Of a stretch of 64,000 bases of DNA, positions 19,922 to 28,889 are shown one piece after another (the first letter of the stretch is position 1; every line of letters begins with the position of its first letter). The notes under the pieces were generated by a model. That model saw only the letters and a list, made by a program, of their open reading frames with translations, did no database searches and was not told the DNA's origin. Both the position numbers and the translations under genes were made by a program. This DNA comes from Alsobacter ponti (GTDB lineage Bacteria; Pseudomonadota; Alphaproteobacteria; Rhizobiales; Beijerinckiaceae): assembly GCF_024294805.1 (NCBI RefSeq), contig NZ_JANCLU010000013.1, positions 1 through 64,000 on the forward strand. The letters are read 5' to 3'.

Positions 19922-21040
19922 ATGACCGACCGACCCATCAATTCCCCGCGCGGCCGCCACGGCGGACATTCGTGGCTCACCTCGCTGATCGTCGGGCTCG
20001 GGGCCGCGACGCTGTTTTCGCGCGGCGGGGCCGCCCGCCCGGCCCGCCCGGCGCGCAAGGGCCGCGGCGACGCGCACGAGGCCCGCGGCGAGGGCGACCG
20101 CGGCCGCTCGGCGACGACTCCGGCGCAGATCCCCGCTCCGGGGTGGAAGGACATCCTGTTTCGCGTCTGGAGCGAGATGCAGGAGGACCGCCTGCTGTCG
20201 GTGGCGGCGGGCGTGACGTTCTACAGCCTGCTGGCGCTGTTCCCGGCTATCGCGGCCTTCGTCTCCATCTACGGCCTGGTGGCGGACGCCAGCACCATCC
20301 AACAGCATCTCCAGAGCCTCTCCTTCCTGCTGCCGGGCGGCGCCATCGATGTCATCGGCGAGCAGGTCAAGCGCATCGCCAGTCAGGGCAACGACAAGCT
20401 TTCCATGGCGCTCGCCTTCAGCGTGCTGCTGTCGCTGTGGAGCGCCAACGCCGGGATGAAGGCGCTCTTCGATGCGCTGAACGTCGTCTACGAGGAGGAG
20501 GAGAAGCGCAGCTTCATCCGCCTCAACGCGACCTCGCTGGCGTTCACGGTCGGGGCGATCGTGTTCATGATGCTGGCGATCGCGGGCATCGTGGCGGTGC
20601 CCATCGTGCTGAAGTTCGTGGGCCTGGGCGCCATGGCGGAAGCGCTGATCAAGCTCGCGCGCTGGCCGGTGCTGCTGGTCGTCATCGCGCTGGCCCTGTC
20701 GGTGATCTACCGCTACGGCCCCAGCCGCGAGCGGGCGCAGTGGCGCTGGGTGACGTGGGGGAGCGCCTTCGCGTCGGTGGCCTGGATCGTCGTCTCGATC
20801 CTGTTCTCGTGGTACGCCGCCAATTTCGGCAGCTACAACGAGACCTACGGTTCGCTCGGCGCGGTGATCGGCTTCATGACGTGGATCTGGCTGTCGACGA
20901 CGGTGATCCTGCTCGGCGCCGAGCTGAACGCCGAGATCGAACACCAGACGGCGGCCGACACCACCACGGACGCGCCGCGTCCGCTGGGCGCGCGAGGCGC
21001 GCGGATGGCCGACACGGTGGGCGCGCCCAAGGCAAGCTGA
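19922..21040 (+). CDS. yihY: YihY/BrkB family inner-membrane protein
   Basis: Polytopic membrane protein of 372 residues from ATG 19922 ([12 protein letters not shown]). Residues 1-80 hold a short hydrophobic stretch ([16 protein letters not shown]) and an Arg/Gly-rich linker; the BrkB core follows with ERIL-like [30 protein letters not shown], the [29 protein letters not shown] block (split) and a C-terminal GAELNAEIE. Family members were once called RNase BN but are now regarded as membrane proteins or transporters. Starts a run of envelope and stress genes. Function of this one is not known. Confidence 0.85.
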   Translation: MTDRPINSPRGRHGGHSWLTSLIVGLGAATLFSRGGAARPARPARKGRGDAHEARGEGDRGRSATTPAQIPAPGWKDILFRVWSEMQEDRLLSVAAGVTFYSLLALFPAIAAFVSIYGLVADASTIQQHLQSLSFLLPGGAIDVIGEQVKRIASQGNDKLSMALAFSVLLSLWSANAGMKALFDALNVVYEEEEKRSFIRLNATSLAFTVGAIVFMMLAIAGIVAVPIVLKFVGLGAMAEALIKLARWPVLLVVIALALSVIYRYGPSRERAQWRWVTWGSAFASVAWIVVSILFSWYAANFGSYNETYGSLGAVIGFMTWIWLSTTVILLGAELNAEIEHQTAADTTTDAPRPLGARGARMADTVGAPKAS

Positions 21041-21207
21041 CGGAACCTTCGCCGGCGCGGCACGATTGTTCCTCGCGACAGGCGCCGTCGCGCCGAAACG
21101 GATCGCGCCCGCCCCGCACGGGGTCGGCGCGGTCTTCCATCAGTCCGCTGCATGCGTCGCGCGAGACGCTTCCCGGTCCCGCGGCATGCCCGAGCGAGGA
21201 GACGTCC

Positions 21208-21381
21208 ATGCTGCGTTGGGCCCTGATCTTCTTCGTCATTTCCATCGTCGCCGGCTTTTTCGGATTCTCCGGCGTCTCGGTCGCCACGGCCCGGATCGCC
21301 AAGATCCTGTTCGTCGTCGCGCTGATCCTCCTGCTGGTCACGCTCGTGATGGCGCTGATCGCCGGCCAGGCCGTGTTCTGA
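21208..21381 (+). CDS. DUF1328 (YtjA-type) small membrane protein
   Basis: A 57-residue protein with two hydrophobic helices: [20 protein letters not shown] and, after [12 protein letters not shown], a second Leu/Val-rich segment. This matches the DUF1328 family, including the central GFxGxSxxxAxIAK pattern. GAGGAG sits 5 to 10 bases before the ATG. Family members are often stress-induced but have no proven biochemical role. It follows the BrkB gene and precedes more tiny membrane or stress proteins. Confidence 0.85.
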   Translation: MLRWALIFFVISIVAGFFGFSGVSVATARIAKILFVVALILLLVTLVMALIAGQAVF

Positions 21382-21442
21382 ACCGGAACCCGGACCGCGC
21401 GGCCGAGTTGGTGTTGCATACGTCAAGAGAGGGAGAACGACG

Positions 21443-21526
21443 ATGGGTCTTGGAAAATCCGCCCTGCTTTGGCTTATCGGAGTGCCGATCCCGGTGATCG
21501 TGCTTCTCTGGCTGTTCATGCGCTGA
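21443..21526 (+). CDS. 27-residue single-pass membrane peptide
   Basis: Begins MGLGKSALLWLIGVPIPVIV and ends LLWLFMR, with one hydrophobic helix and a basic C-terminal end. A strong GGGAGAA lies 6 bases before the ATG. Other Rhizobiales carry short proteins of the same look beside DUF1328 and CsbD genes, from memory. Its clean ribosome site, position in a small-gene run and absence of another gene at 21382-21567 support it. Function unknown. Confidence 0.6.
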   Translation: MGLGKSALLWLIGVPIPVIVLLWLFMR

Positions 21527-21567
21527 GCGGGTTCATCCCGCCCCATCGAATTCATCGGGAGACGCAT

Positions 21568-21783
21568 GTGCTGGAGGAAAAGCTGACCACGCACAGGTTC
21601 CAGATCGGCCAGGATGTTCGCATCGTGAGCTCGACGGACCTGCGCCTTCAGATGCGGCAGAGCCGGTTCAAGGTGATCCGTCTGCTGCCCGAAACGCCGG
21701 AAGGCCAGCCCGAATATCGCATCAAGGGCGAGCACGAGGCGTTCGAGAGACTGGTGCTCGAGCGCGACATCGCGCCGTGCTGA
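21568..21783 (+). CDS. Small conserved hypothetical protein (SH3-like fold suspected)
   Basis: GTG start at 21568, seven bases after GGGAG, gives 71 residues: LEEKLTTHRFQIGQDVRIVS opening, then RLQMRQSRFKVIRLLPE and YRIKGEHEAFERLVLERDI. The HRFxIGQxVRI...FKVIRLLPE...YRIK layout is common in short rhizobial proteins and suggests a small beta-barrel (KOW/SH3-like). No catalytic residues. It is in the run of stress-type genes on the plus strand. Confidence 0.65.
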   Translation: MLEEKLTTHRFQIGQDVRIVSSTDLRLQMRQSRFKVIRLLPETPEGQPEYRIKGEHEAFERLVLERDIAPC

Positions 21784-21805
21784 CCGGCCGCGACGGAGGC
21801 TCGCA

Positions 21806-22252
21806 ATGACCACGTCCACCCATCCCAAGAACGACGCCCTGGAGCAGTGCCTCCGCGAGGCGGAAAGGCACGGACGCGGCGACGCCCAGGCGGGCGCCAA
21901 GCAGCGCTCGATGGACGCGCTGATGGAGGTGCTCGACCACTCCGACAACGGTCCGGTGCCGGGCGACGCCCGGCAACGCGTCTACGAAGCCTATACAACC
22001 GCGTTCCAGCGCGTCACCAAGCGCGAGAGCCTTGTCGACGCGGCGTCCGAGATGTCGTTCCCGGCAAGCGATCCGCCGTCCTACATGGCCGGCGCGTCGG
22101 TGGCCGGGCGGCCGGACAACGATACGCCGACCGAAACCCCCAGCCACAAGCTCAGCGACCCGAAGGTCGCCGAGGAGGTGTCGCCGAGCGACGGCACCGG
22201 CACGGGAGCGCAGACGCAGGGCCGCACCGTCCGCAAGGTCGGCAAGGACTGA
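21806..22252 (+). CDS. Conserved hypothetical protein with FPASDPPS motif
   Basis: 148 residues, acidic and hydrophilic with no signal peptide. A ribosome site GGAGG precedes the ATG. The middle has SLVDAASEMSFPASDPPSYM, a motif I recall in short alphaproteobacterial stress-related proteins; the C-terminal third is low complexity (Thr/Ser/Gly/Pro). Likely disordered in part. It is the last gene of the plus-strand small-protein block and is followed by an intrinsic terminator. Function unknown. Confidence 0.7.
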   Translation: MTTSTHPKNDALEQCLREAERHGRGDAQAGAKQRSMDALMEVLDHSDNGPVPGDARQRVYEAYTTAFQRVTKRESLVDAASEMSFPASDPPSYMAGASVAGRPDNDTPTETPSHKLSDPKVAEEVSPSDGTGTGAQTQGRTVRKVGKD

Positions 22253-22270
22253 ACCGGTTCGTCACGGATA

Positions 22271-22306
22271 CGGCGCCCGCGCGTCCCCCGCGCCGGGCGC
22301 CGTTTT
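22271..22306 (+). terminator. Intrinsic terminator of the small stress-protein block
   Basis: CGGCGCCCG at 22271-22279 pairs with CGGGCGCCG at 22294-22302, followed at once by TTTT and a T-rich stretch. It lies 18 bases after the stop of the preceding gene and ends plus-strand transcription before the convergent ion-channel gene. Confidence 0.75.
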
Positions 22307-22338
22307 CATTTGGAAAAGTCGGGGGGAAGCGGCGCGGT

Positions 22339-22761
22339 TCAACCCCGCCCAAACGCCGCGCCGTGGCGCGCCAGCACCCACATCATCACCGCCGTCGACC
22401 AGCCGAGCATCAGCACGCCGTTGATGGCGGTGGCGGGACCGATGAGCCGCCATCCCTCCGCCGGAACGATGTCGCCGTATCCGAGCGTCGCGAAATTCAC
22501 GAAAGCGAAATAGAACGCCAGGTCTGCATCGACGACCACGCCAAACATTCGGTAGGCGGTCGCCCAGAGCGCGATTTGCGCAAGGTGGGCCAGGTTCAGC
22601 ACTGTCACAACGCCGACCATGCGAACGGCGAAGGCGAGCACCGGCCGCCGCCGCCGCGACAGGTCGCCTTGATCGACCGCCATGACCCCGAGCATGGCCA
22701 GGGCCTGCACGACGATGTTGATGGAGGTGACGACCCCACCGAGGAGGATCTGAGCCAGCAT
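22339..22761 (-). CDS. Two-TM potassium-type ion channel
   Basis: Membrane protein of 140 residues with a pore-loop selectivity filter FATLGYGDIVP, the hallmark of K+ channels, between a helix at about 75-95 and a last helix at about 110-135. Two further hydrophobic segments are near the N-terminus. There is no regulatory RCK or cyclic-nucleotide domain. Such short channels are common in Alphaproteobacteria. Start Met at 22761 (MLAQILLGGV). Confidence 0.8.
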   Translation of the reverse strand: MLAQILLGGVVTSINIVVQALAMLGVMAVDQGDLSRRRRPVLAFAVRMVGVVTVLNLAHLAQIALWATAYRMFGVVVDADLAFYFAFVNFATLGYGDIVPAEGWRLIGPATAINGVLMLGWSTAVMMWVLARHGAAFGRG

Positions 22762-22824
22762 GGTCCCCGCGTCCGCTACGCGGCCAGCATAAGCGCGGCG
22801 GCCGCGCGCCAGAAGAGGGTCGCC

Positions 22825-24018
22825 TCACCGGCCAGGCAGGCACTCCGGGCCGAGAGGAGCGAAGCTCTTGTAGGTGAGGATGAACTCCTGGTGGCCCAGC
22901 GCTTCCGACCGGGTGGGCTCGCCGGCCGCGACCCGCTTGACGAACTCGTGGATCTCGCGCCCGACCTCGTCCACGGTCGCCCGCCCCTCCAGGATGCGGC
23001 CGGCGTCGACGTCCATGTCGTCGCCCATGCGCCGGAAGGTCGCCGGGTTGGCGCACACCTTGATGACGGGCGCCAGGGCCGAGCCGACCACCGAGCCCCG
23101 CCCGGTCGAAAACAGGATGACGTGGCTGCCGCAGGCGATCAGCTCGGCGATCTCGGCGTTGTCGTTGATGTTGGGAAAGCCGAAGCGCACTTCGCCATCC
23201 GGGATCACGTCGAGCAGATAGAGGCCGCCCGCCGGCGGGACGTCGCCCGGCTTCAGCAGGCCGGCGATGGCGGAATGGCCGCTCTTGGCGTACGCCCCCA
23301 GCGACTTCTCCTCGATCGTGGTGAGCCCGCCGTCGGCGTTGCCCGGCGCGAAGCTGGCGTGCCCGAGCGTGGCGTAGTAGCGGGCCGTCTTCTCCATGCA
23401 CGCGCCGATGGCCGCGCCGAGCGCCGGCGTGCGGGCGCGCTCCGCCATCAGCGACTCGAGGCCGATCAGCTCGCCCGTTTCCTCGAAGATGGCCGCGCCG
23501 CCCTCCTCGACGAGGTAGTCGAAGGCGCGGCCCATGGCAGGGTTGGCGGTGAGTCCGCTGGTCGCGTCGGAGCCGCCGCAGATCGTGCCGACCACCAGCT
23601 CCGAAGCGCTCATCGGCGCGCGCGGCGTCGCCTTCAGCGTCTCCAGCGCGTCGGCCACCCAGGCCCGGCCTTCCTCGACGGAGCGCCGCGTGCCGCCGGC
23701 GGCCTGGATGCCGATCAGGCGCACGGGCCGGCCGCTCTCCCGCACCGCCTCGTAGAGCTCGTGCCGGTTGAAGCCCTCGCAGCCGAGCGACACCATCAGC
23801 ACCGCCCCGACATTCGGGTGGGTGCACAACGCCTTCAGCATGCGCAGCGAGTAGTCGTTCGGGTAGCAGCCCGGAAAGCCGATGACGTGGACGCCGCGAT
23901 CGCGATACGGGGCCTGGATCTCCCGCGCAACGTGGTGCGCGCATTCGACGAGATAGACCACCGCGACGTGGTTGCGGATGCCCTTGCGCCCGTCCTGGCG
24001 AAGATAGCCCTGGATCAT
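22825..24018 (-). CDS. UxaA family dehydratase, large (catalytic) subunit
   Basis: Sugar-acid dehydratase of the altronate/galactarate group, 397 residues. Seen: GYLRQDGRKGIRNHVAVVYLVEC near the N-terminus, VGTICGGSDATSGLTANP with a likely iron-binding Cys, MEKTARYYATLGHASFAPGN, and the C-terminal HVILFSTGRGSVVGSALAPV (split). The substrate-activating SAF domain of full-length UxaA is absent and is coded by the overlapping upstream gene, as in two-subunit forms. Genes overlap by 4 bases (ATGA). Substrate unknown; a PLP enzyme in the operon hints at a hydroxy-amino-acid or sugar-acid pathway. Confidence 0.85.
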   Translation of the reverse strand: MIQGYLRQDGRKGIRNHVAVVYLVECAHHVAREIQAPYRDRGVHVIGFPGCYPNDYSLRMLKALCTHPNVGAVLMVSLGCEGFNRHELYEAVRESGRPVRLIGIQAAGGTRRSVEEGRAWVADALETLKATPRAPMSASELVVGTICGGSDATSGLTANPAMGRAFDYLVEEGGAAIFEETGELIGLESLMAERARTPALGAAIGACMEKTARYYATLGHASFAPGNADGGLTTIEEKSLGAYAKSGHSAIAGLLKPGDVPPAGGLYLLDVIPDGEVRFGFPNINDNAEIAELIACGSHVILFSTGRGSVVGSALAPVIKVCANPATFRRMGDDMDVDAGRILEGRATVDEVGREIHEFVKRVAAGEPTRSEALGHQEFILTYKSFAPLGPECLPGR

Positions 24019-24329
24019 GCCCGCTCGCTCCCCGCCGCCGACGCGTCGAGCGTGTAGGTGGCGATGTAGTCGCTCTTGAGGTTGTGGAGATGGACATAGT
24101 CGCCGGGACGAATGTCGCGCGTCGCGGAGCCGATCGGCACGCGGAACTTGACGACCTTCTCGCCGGCCCGGATGGGCCGCACCGCCACCTTGTGGCCGGT
24201 GGCGGTGGCGCGCTCCAGCGTCAGGGCGATGTCCCCGGCGCGGACGCTTTCGCCCGCCGCGAGGTCGCGGGTGGCGACCGCGATGTTGTCGCCCGGATCG
24301 AGCACGAGCAGTCCGGGATGCGTGTCCAT
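24015..24329 (-). CDS. UxaA family dehydratase, small (SAF-domain) subunit
   Basis: 104 residues starting at 24329 (MDTHPGLLVLDPGDN) with AGGGAGGATCC just before. Contains the SAF fold: VAVRPIRAGEKVVKFRVPIG, ATRDIRPGDYVHLHNLKSDY. It pairs with the overlapping large subunit to form a complete altronate-dehydratase-type enzyme. The upstream open frame has no relation to the family. Confidence 0.88.
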   Translation of the reverse strand: MDTHPGLLVLDPGDNIAVATRDLAAGESVRAGDIALTLERATATGHKVAVRPIRAGEKVVKFRVPIGSATRDIRPGDYVHLHNLKSDYIATYTLDASAAGSERA

Positions 24330-24339
24330 GGATCCTCCC

Positions 24340-25425
24340 TCAGCGCACGAGGCCGCGCGCGGCGACCGGCAGTTCGCCGACGATCTCGCCGCCCCGCACC
24401 GTGACGTAGCGGTCATGCATGTTGGCGACGACGCAGACATGGTTCGGGACGATGCGCACCAGGTCGCCGACCTTCGGCCTGTCGTTGCAGGCGGCGAGGT
24501 CCAGGAACCCATGCTCCTCGGCGAAGCTCGCGATGCGGGCCTGCGGATGCTCCAGGATGAGGCCGTACCCGTCGAGCCCGCCGCCGGTGTCGCTCGTCAG
24601 CGTCTTGGAGCCGGCGTCCAGAATGCCGCGCTCGGGGCCCGCGCGGCTGACCACCATCGCCAGAACCGTCAGCGCGCAGTCGGCCAGCGTGGCGACGCCG
24701 GCCCGCATCATCATGCGGTCGTTGAAGATCGAGGTGCCGGCGCGGTGCTCGGTCACGCCGCGCAGTTGGCCCAGCGTGAGCAGGTTCGGCGTGCCGCCGG
24801 AGGACAGGATCTCGATGCCGAGCCCCTCCGCGCGCAGCCCCGCTCCCGCCGTGTCCACGAAGCGCTGCGTCGCCTCGATCCCGCCCTCGGGGGGATAGGC
24901 CAGGAACCCGGCGAAGCGCAGGCCGGGGCGCGACGCGATGTCGCGGGCCAGGGCGACGGCCTCGCCCGGCGTCTCTACCCCGGCGCGCTTGCGCCCGGTG
25001 TCGATCTCGACCAGCACTTTCAGCTCGCGTCCCGCGATCTCGGCGGCGCGCGGCAGGCCGGCGACGGTGACCGGGTTGTCGGCCGCGACGATGACGTCGG
25101 CGCGCCGGAGCAATGCGCCCAGCCGGCCGGTCTTCTCCTCGCCGATCAAATTGTAGCTGATGAGGATGTCGTCGAGGCCGGCCTCGGCCATGATCTCGGC
25201 CTCGCCGAGCTTCTGGCACGTGATGCCTCGGGCTCCGGCGTCGCGCTGCATCTTCGCGATCACCGGGCTTTTGTGCGTTTTGATGTGGGGCCGGTTGGCG
25301 ACGCCGGCTGCGTCGCACAGCGCCTGGACGCGCGCGATGTTGCGCTCAACGACGTCGAGGTCGACGACGAGCGAGGGCGTGCCGTAGCGGCGCGCGATTT
25401 CGGACTTGAGCTGGTCTGGAGACAT
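24340..25425 (-). CDS. DSD1-type PLP enzyme (D-threonine aldolase / D-serine dehydratase-like)
   Basis: Fold-type III PLP enzyme of 361 residues from Met at 25425 (MSPDQLKSEIARRYG). The PLP lysine is in RPHIKTHKS; the C-terminal NHVCVVANMHD holds the His-x-Cys pair that binds zinc in the D-serine dehydratase/D-threonine aldolase group. Also GTSIFND and DAGSKTLTSDTGG. It probably acts on a D-beta-hydroxy-amino acid. First gene of a three-gene operon with the UxaA subunits, with gaps of 10 bases and an overlap. The true substrate is open. Confidence 0.82.
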   Translation of the reverse strand: MSPDQLKSEIARRYGTPSLVVDLDVVERNIARVQALCDAAGVANRPHIKTHKSPVIAKMQRDAGARGITCQKLGEAEIMAEAGLDDILISYNLIGEEKTGRLGALLRRADVIVAADNPVTVAGLPRAAEIAGRELKVLVEIDTGRKRAGVETPGEAVALARDIASRPGLRFAGFLAYPPEGGIEATQRFVDTAGAGLRAEGLGIEILSSGGTPNLLTLGQLRGVTEHRAGTSIFNDRMMMRAGVATLADCALTVLAMVVSRAGPERGILDAGSKTLTSDTGGGLDGYGLILEHPQARIASFAEEHGFLDLAACNDRPKVGDLVRIVPNHVCVVANMHDRYVTVRGGEIVGELPVAARGLVR

Positions 25426-25491
25426 TCGCCGATTCCGCCGGGGGGAGCGGAACCGGACCACAGGGCGCGGCGCGGATCAAGCGCCGGCTAA

Positions 25492-25518
25492 GTCCCCGGG
25501 GCGCGCGGCCCCGGGGAC
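25492..25518 (-). terminator. Hairpin after csbD-like gene
   Basis: GTCCCCGGGG at 25492-25501 pairs with CCCCGGGGAC at 25509-25518 over a 7-base loop, 8 bases after the CsbD stop on the minus strand. There is only a short T pair after it, so it may act as terminator or mRNA end protector. Confidence 0.5.
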
Positions 25519-25525
25519 ACCCGCC

Positions 25526-25705
25526 TCAGCGGGTCGACTTGCGGACGGCGTCCTTGACGTCGCCGACGGCCTGGCGGGCTTCGCCCTTGGCCTTGTCCAT
25601 CTTGCCTTCGGCCTGCATGCGGTCGTCGCCGGTCACCTTGCCGACGGCGTCCTTGGCCGCGCCCTTGGCCTTGTCCATGGCGCCCTTGATGTGCTGCTTG
25701 TCCAT
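25526..25705 (-). CDS. CsbD family stress protein
   Basis: 59 residues: MDKQHIKGAMDKAKGAAKDA, then VGKVTGDDRMQAEGKMDKAKGEARQ, ending VKDAVRKSTR. The KGxxxKxKGxxKxxxGxxTGDxxxxxEGKxxKxKGExxxxxGDxK layout is the CsbD signature. A perfect AAGGAGG lies 8 bases before the ATG. CsbD proteins are small, helical, soluble and strongly induced in general stress; the molecular function is unknown. It stands alone between two operons with a hairpin at its end. Confidence 0.92.
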   Translation of the reverse strand: MDKQHIKGAMDKAKGAAKDAVGKVTGDDRMQAEGKMDKAKGEARQAVGDVKDAVRKSTR

Positions 25706-25790
25706 CGTGTCGTCCTCCTTCGGCTATCCAGCCTCGGCAACGCCTTGGGAGGCCCGTTGTTTCGCGGGTTTGTTCGATTTTGCGCGATGG

Positions 25791-28700
25791 TCACTCCGCC
25801 GGGACGGGCGCTGGCGCGCGGCGCCTCCCCAGCCGTGCGCGGAGCCGGTCGAACAGCACGTAGACGACCGGGGTCGTGTACAGCGTCAGCACCTGCGACA
25901 AAGCGAGGCCTCCGACGATGGTGATGCCGAGCGGGCGGCGCAGCTCCGAGCCCGCGCCGGTCGCCAGCACCAGGGGCAGCGCGCCCAGCATTGCCGCCAG
26001 GGTCGTCATCAGGATGGGCCGGAAGCGCTCCAGGCAGGCCGCGTAGACGGCGTCCGCCGCGTCGAGCCCGCGCTCGCGCTCGGCCTCCAGCGCGAAATCG
26101 ACGAGAATGATGCCGTTCTTCTTGACGATTCCGATCAGCATGATGATGCCGATGAACGCGATGATCGACAGTTCCGATCCTGTCGCCTGCAATGCGAGCA
26201 GCGCGCCGAGGCCGGCCGCCGGCAGCGTCGAGACGATCGTCAGCGGGTGGATCAGGCTCTCGTAGAGCACCCCCAGCACGATGTAGACGGCGATCAGCGC
26301 GGCCAGGATCAGCACGGGCTGGTTGCCCGCCGCCTGCCGGAACGCCTTCGCGTCGCCGGCGAAGTCGGCGCGGATCGACTCCGGCAGGTGCATCTCCTCC
26401 ACCGCCTTGCGGACGCGCTCCGCGGCGTCGTCCATCGAGACGCCCGGACGCAGCGCGTAGGTCACAGTCACCGACGGGAACTGGCCCTGGTGGTTGACGG
26501 AGACCGGCGCCGTGCCGCGCTCGACCCTCGCCACGGCGGCGAGCGGGATCTCCTTGCCGCCCGCGCCGGTGACGTGGATGGCATCGAGGTCCGACGGGTC
26601 GCTTCGGTAGTCCTGCCCCACCTCCAGCACCACGCGGTACTGGTTGCGCGGGGTGTAGACGGTCGAGATCTGCCGCTGCGCGAAGGCGTTGTTGAGCGCG
26701 TTGCTGATGTCCTGCATGCGCACGCCGAGCCGCGCCGCGGTCGGCCTGTCGATCACCACGTTGGCCTGGAGCCCGCTGGGCTGCGCGTCGGAATTGACGT
26801 CGACCAGCCCCTCCAGCCCTTGCAGCCGCGTCGCCACCAGCGGCCCGATGCGCTGCAACTCCTCGAAATCCGGTCCCCACAGCGTGAACTGCAAGGGCGA
26901 GCGGCCGCTGCGCGCGCCGATGCGCAGCTCCTGCACCGGCGACATCCAAACCGACAGCCCCGATACCGCGTTGAGCGACTTGCGAAGGCGCTCGACCACT
27001 TGCAGCGAGGTCAGCTTGCGCTCCGCCAGCGGCTTGAGGCTGATCCACATGCGGCCGGTGTTGACCGCGCCGCTCCAGCCGCCGCCGCCGACCGACGAGC
27101 CCACCCCCGAAACGGCCGGGTCGGCGCGCACGATCTCCGCCGCGCGCTGCTGCAGCTCGGCCATCGCCTGGAACGAGACGTCCGTCGACGACTCGGTGAA
27201 GCCGAACACCAGCCCGGTGTCGTCCTGCGGGAAGAAGCCCTTCGGCGTCACGATGTAGAGCTGCACCGCCGCGACCACGGTGGCGGCGAACACGATCATC
27301 GCGGCGGGACGGTGGTTCAGCACGGCGCGCAGCGTGCGCGCGTAGAAGCGCAGCAGCGCGGCGAGCGCCGCGTCGGCGATCCGGTCCAGCCGGTTCGGCG
27401 GGCGCGGCCGGCGCGGCGTCCAGCGGGCGCAGATCATCGGCGTCAGCGTCAGCGACACCAGCGTCGAGATGGCGATGGCGAAGGCCAGCACCATCGAGAA
27501 CTCGCGGAAATAGCGGCCCTGGACGCCGCCCATCAGCAGCAGCGGGATGAACGCGGCGACCAGCGACAGGCTGATCGCGACGAGCGTGAAGCCGATCTGC
27601 CGGGAGCCGTCCTTGGCCGCCTGCATCGGCGTCATCCCGGCAGCGATGTTGCGGTCGATGTTCTCGACCATGACGATGGCGTCGTCGACGACGAAGCCGA
27701 CCGCGATGGCCAGCGCCATCAGCGAGAGATTGTCGATCGAGTAGCCGACCGCCCACATCAGCGCGAAGGTCCCGGCCAGCGACAGCGGCACGGTGACGCC
27801 GGCGGCCACCGTCGGCGTCAGCCGCCGCATGAAGACGAACACCACGCCCATCACCAGCGCGATGGTGGCGCCCAGCGTCCACTCCATGTCCTCGACGCTG
27901 GCGCGGATCGTGCCGGTGCGGTCGGCCAGCACCGAGACCTCGATGCCGGCCGGGATCCAGCGGTCGAGCTGGGGCATCAGCTCGCGGATCTCGTGCACCG
28001 TGTCGATGACGTTGGCGTCGGCCTGCTTGGTCACGTTGATGAGGATGGACGGCTCGCCGTTGAACCACGCGGCCGAGCGCGTGTTGCGCACCCCCTCCTC
28101 CACCTGCGCCACCGAGGACAGGCGCACGGGATCGCCGTTCTTGCTGCGCACCACCAGATTGCCGAACTGCGGCGGCCGGCGAAGCTGCTCGTTGGTGTCG
28201 ATCGACCATGACCGTTCCGGCCCGTCGATGGAGCCGACCGGGCCGAGCGCGTTGGTGTTGGCGATGGCGGTGCGGACGGTCTCCAGGCTCAGCCCCATGG
28301 CGGCGGCCTGCGCGGGGTTGACGCGCACGCGCACCGCCGGCTGCTCCGCGCCGCTGACGCTGACTTCCCCGACCCCCGCCACCTGCGAAATGCGCTGGGC
28401 CAGCACCGAGTCGGCGATGTCGTAGAGGGCGCTCGGCGGCACGGTCTTCGAGGTCAGCGCGAGGATCAGGATGGGCGACGAGTTGGGGTTCGCCTTGCGG
28501 AAGCTCGGCCGAGACGGCAGGTCGCTCGGCAGGTCCGTCATCGCCGCGTTGAGCGCGGCCTGCACGTCGCGCGCCGCGCTGTCGATGCCGCGCGACAGGT
28601 CGAACTGGATGTAGATGCCGGTCTGCCCCAGCGAGCTGGACGAGCTGATCTCGGTGACGCCGGCGATGGCCCCGAGCCGGCGCTCCAGCGGCGCGGCGAT

Positions 28701-28886
28701 GGTGGTCGCCATCGTCACCGGGTCCGCCCCCGGGCGCGAGGCGGTGACGAAGATGGTCGGCAGCTCCACCGTGGGCAGGCTCGCCACCGGCAGCGCGTGG
28801 TAGGCGACGACGCCCACGAGCACGATCCAGATGGCGATCAGCGTCGCCCCCACGGGCCTGTGGACGAAGGTTTCCGAGAGGCGCAT
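25791..28886 (-). CDS. mdtC: RND multidrug efflux pump subunit, MdtC-like
   Basis: Inner-membrane RND pump, 1031 residues. The TM4 relay aspartates are in FVVDDAIVMVENIDRNI; the block DGSRQIGFTLVAISLSLVAAFIPLLLMGGVQGRYFREF (split) is typical of the MdtC/MuxC branch. It is downstream of the MdtB-like gene (3-base gap). MdtB and MdtC type proteins form a mixed trimer B2C in the known systems, so two different RND subunits in one operon fit that scheme. Exported substrates unknown; known relatives export novobiocin and bile salts. Confidence 0.88.
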   Translation of the reverse strand: MRLSETFVHRPVGATLIAIWIVLVGVVAYHALPVASLPTVELPTIFVTASRPGADPVTMATTIAAPLERRLGAIAGVTEISSSSSLGQTGIYIQFDLSRGIDSAARDVQAALNAAMTDLPSDLPSRPSFRKANPNSSPILILALTSKTVPPSALYDIADSVLAQRISQVAGVGEVSVSGAEQPAVRVRVNPAQAAAMGLSLETVRTAIANTNALGPVGSIDGPERSWSIDTNEQLRRPPQFGNLVVRSKNGDPVRLSSVAQVEEGVRNTRSAAWFNGEPSILINVTKQADANVIDTVHEIRELMPQLDRWIPAGIEVSVLADRTGTIRASVEDMEWTLGATIALVMGVVFVFMRRLTPTVAAGVTVPLSLAGTFALMWAVGYSIDNLSLMALAIAVGFVVDDAIVMVENIDRNIAAGMTPMQAAKDGSRQIGFTLVAISLSLVAAFIPLLLMGGVQGRYFREFSMVLAFAIAISTLVSLTLTPMICARWTPRRPRPPNRLDRIADAALAALLRFYARTLRAVLNHRPAAMIVFAATVVAAVQLYIVTPKGFFPQDDTGLVFGFTESSTDVSFQAMAELQQRAAEIVRADPAVSGVGSSVGGGGWSGAVNTGRMWISLKPLAERKLTSLQVVERLRKSLNAVSGLSVWMSPVQELRIGARSGRSPLQFTLWGPDFEELQRIGPLVATRLQGLEGLVDVNSDAQPSGLQANVVIDRPTAARLGVRMQDISNALNNAFAQRQISTVYTPRNQYRVVLEVGQDYRSDPSDLDAIHVTGAGGKEIPLAAVARVERGTAPVSVNHQGQFPSVTVTYALRPGVSMDDAAERVRKAVEEMHLPESIRADFAGDAKAFRQAAGNQPVLILAALIAVYIVLGVLYESLIHPLTIVSTLPAAGLGALLALQATGSELSIIAFIGIIMLIGIVKKNGIILVDFALEAERERGLDAADAVYAACLERFRPILMTTLAAMLGALPLVLATGAGSELRRPLGITIVGGLALSQVLTLYTTPVVYVLFDRLRARLGRRRAPAPVPAE

Positions 28887-28889
28887 GGC

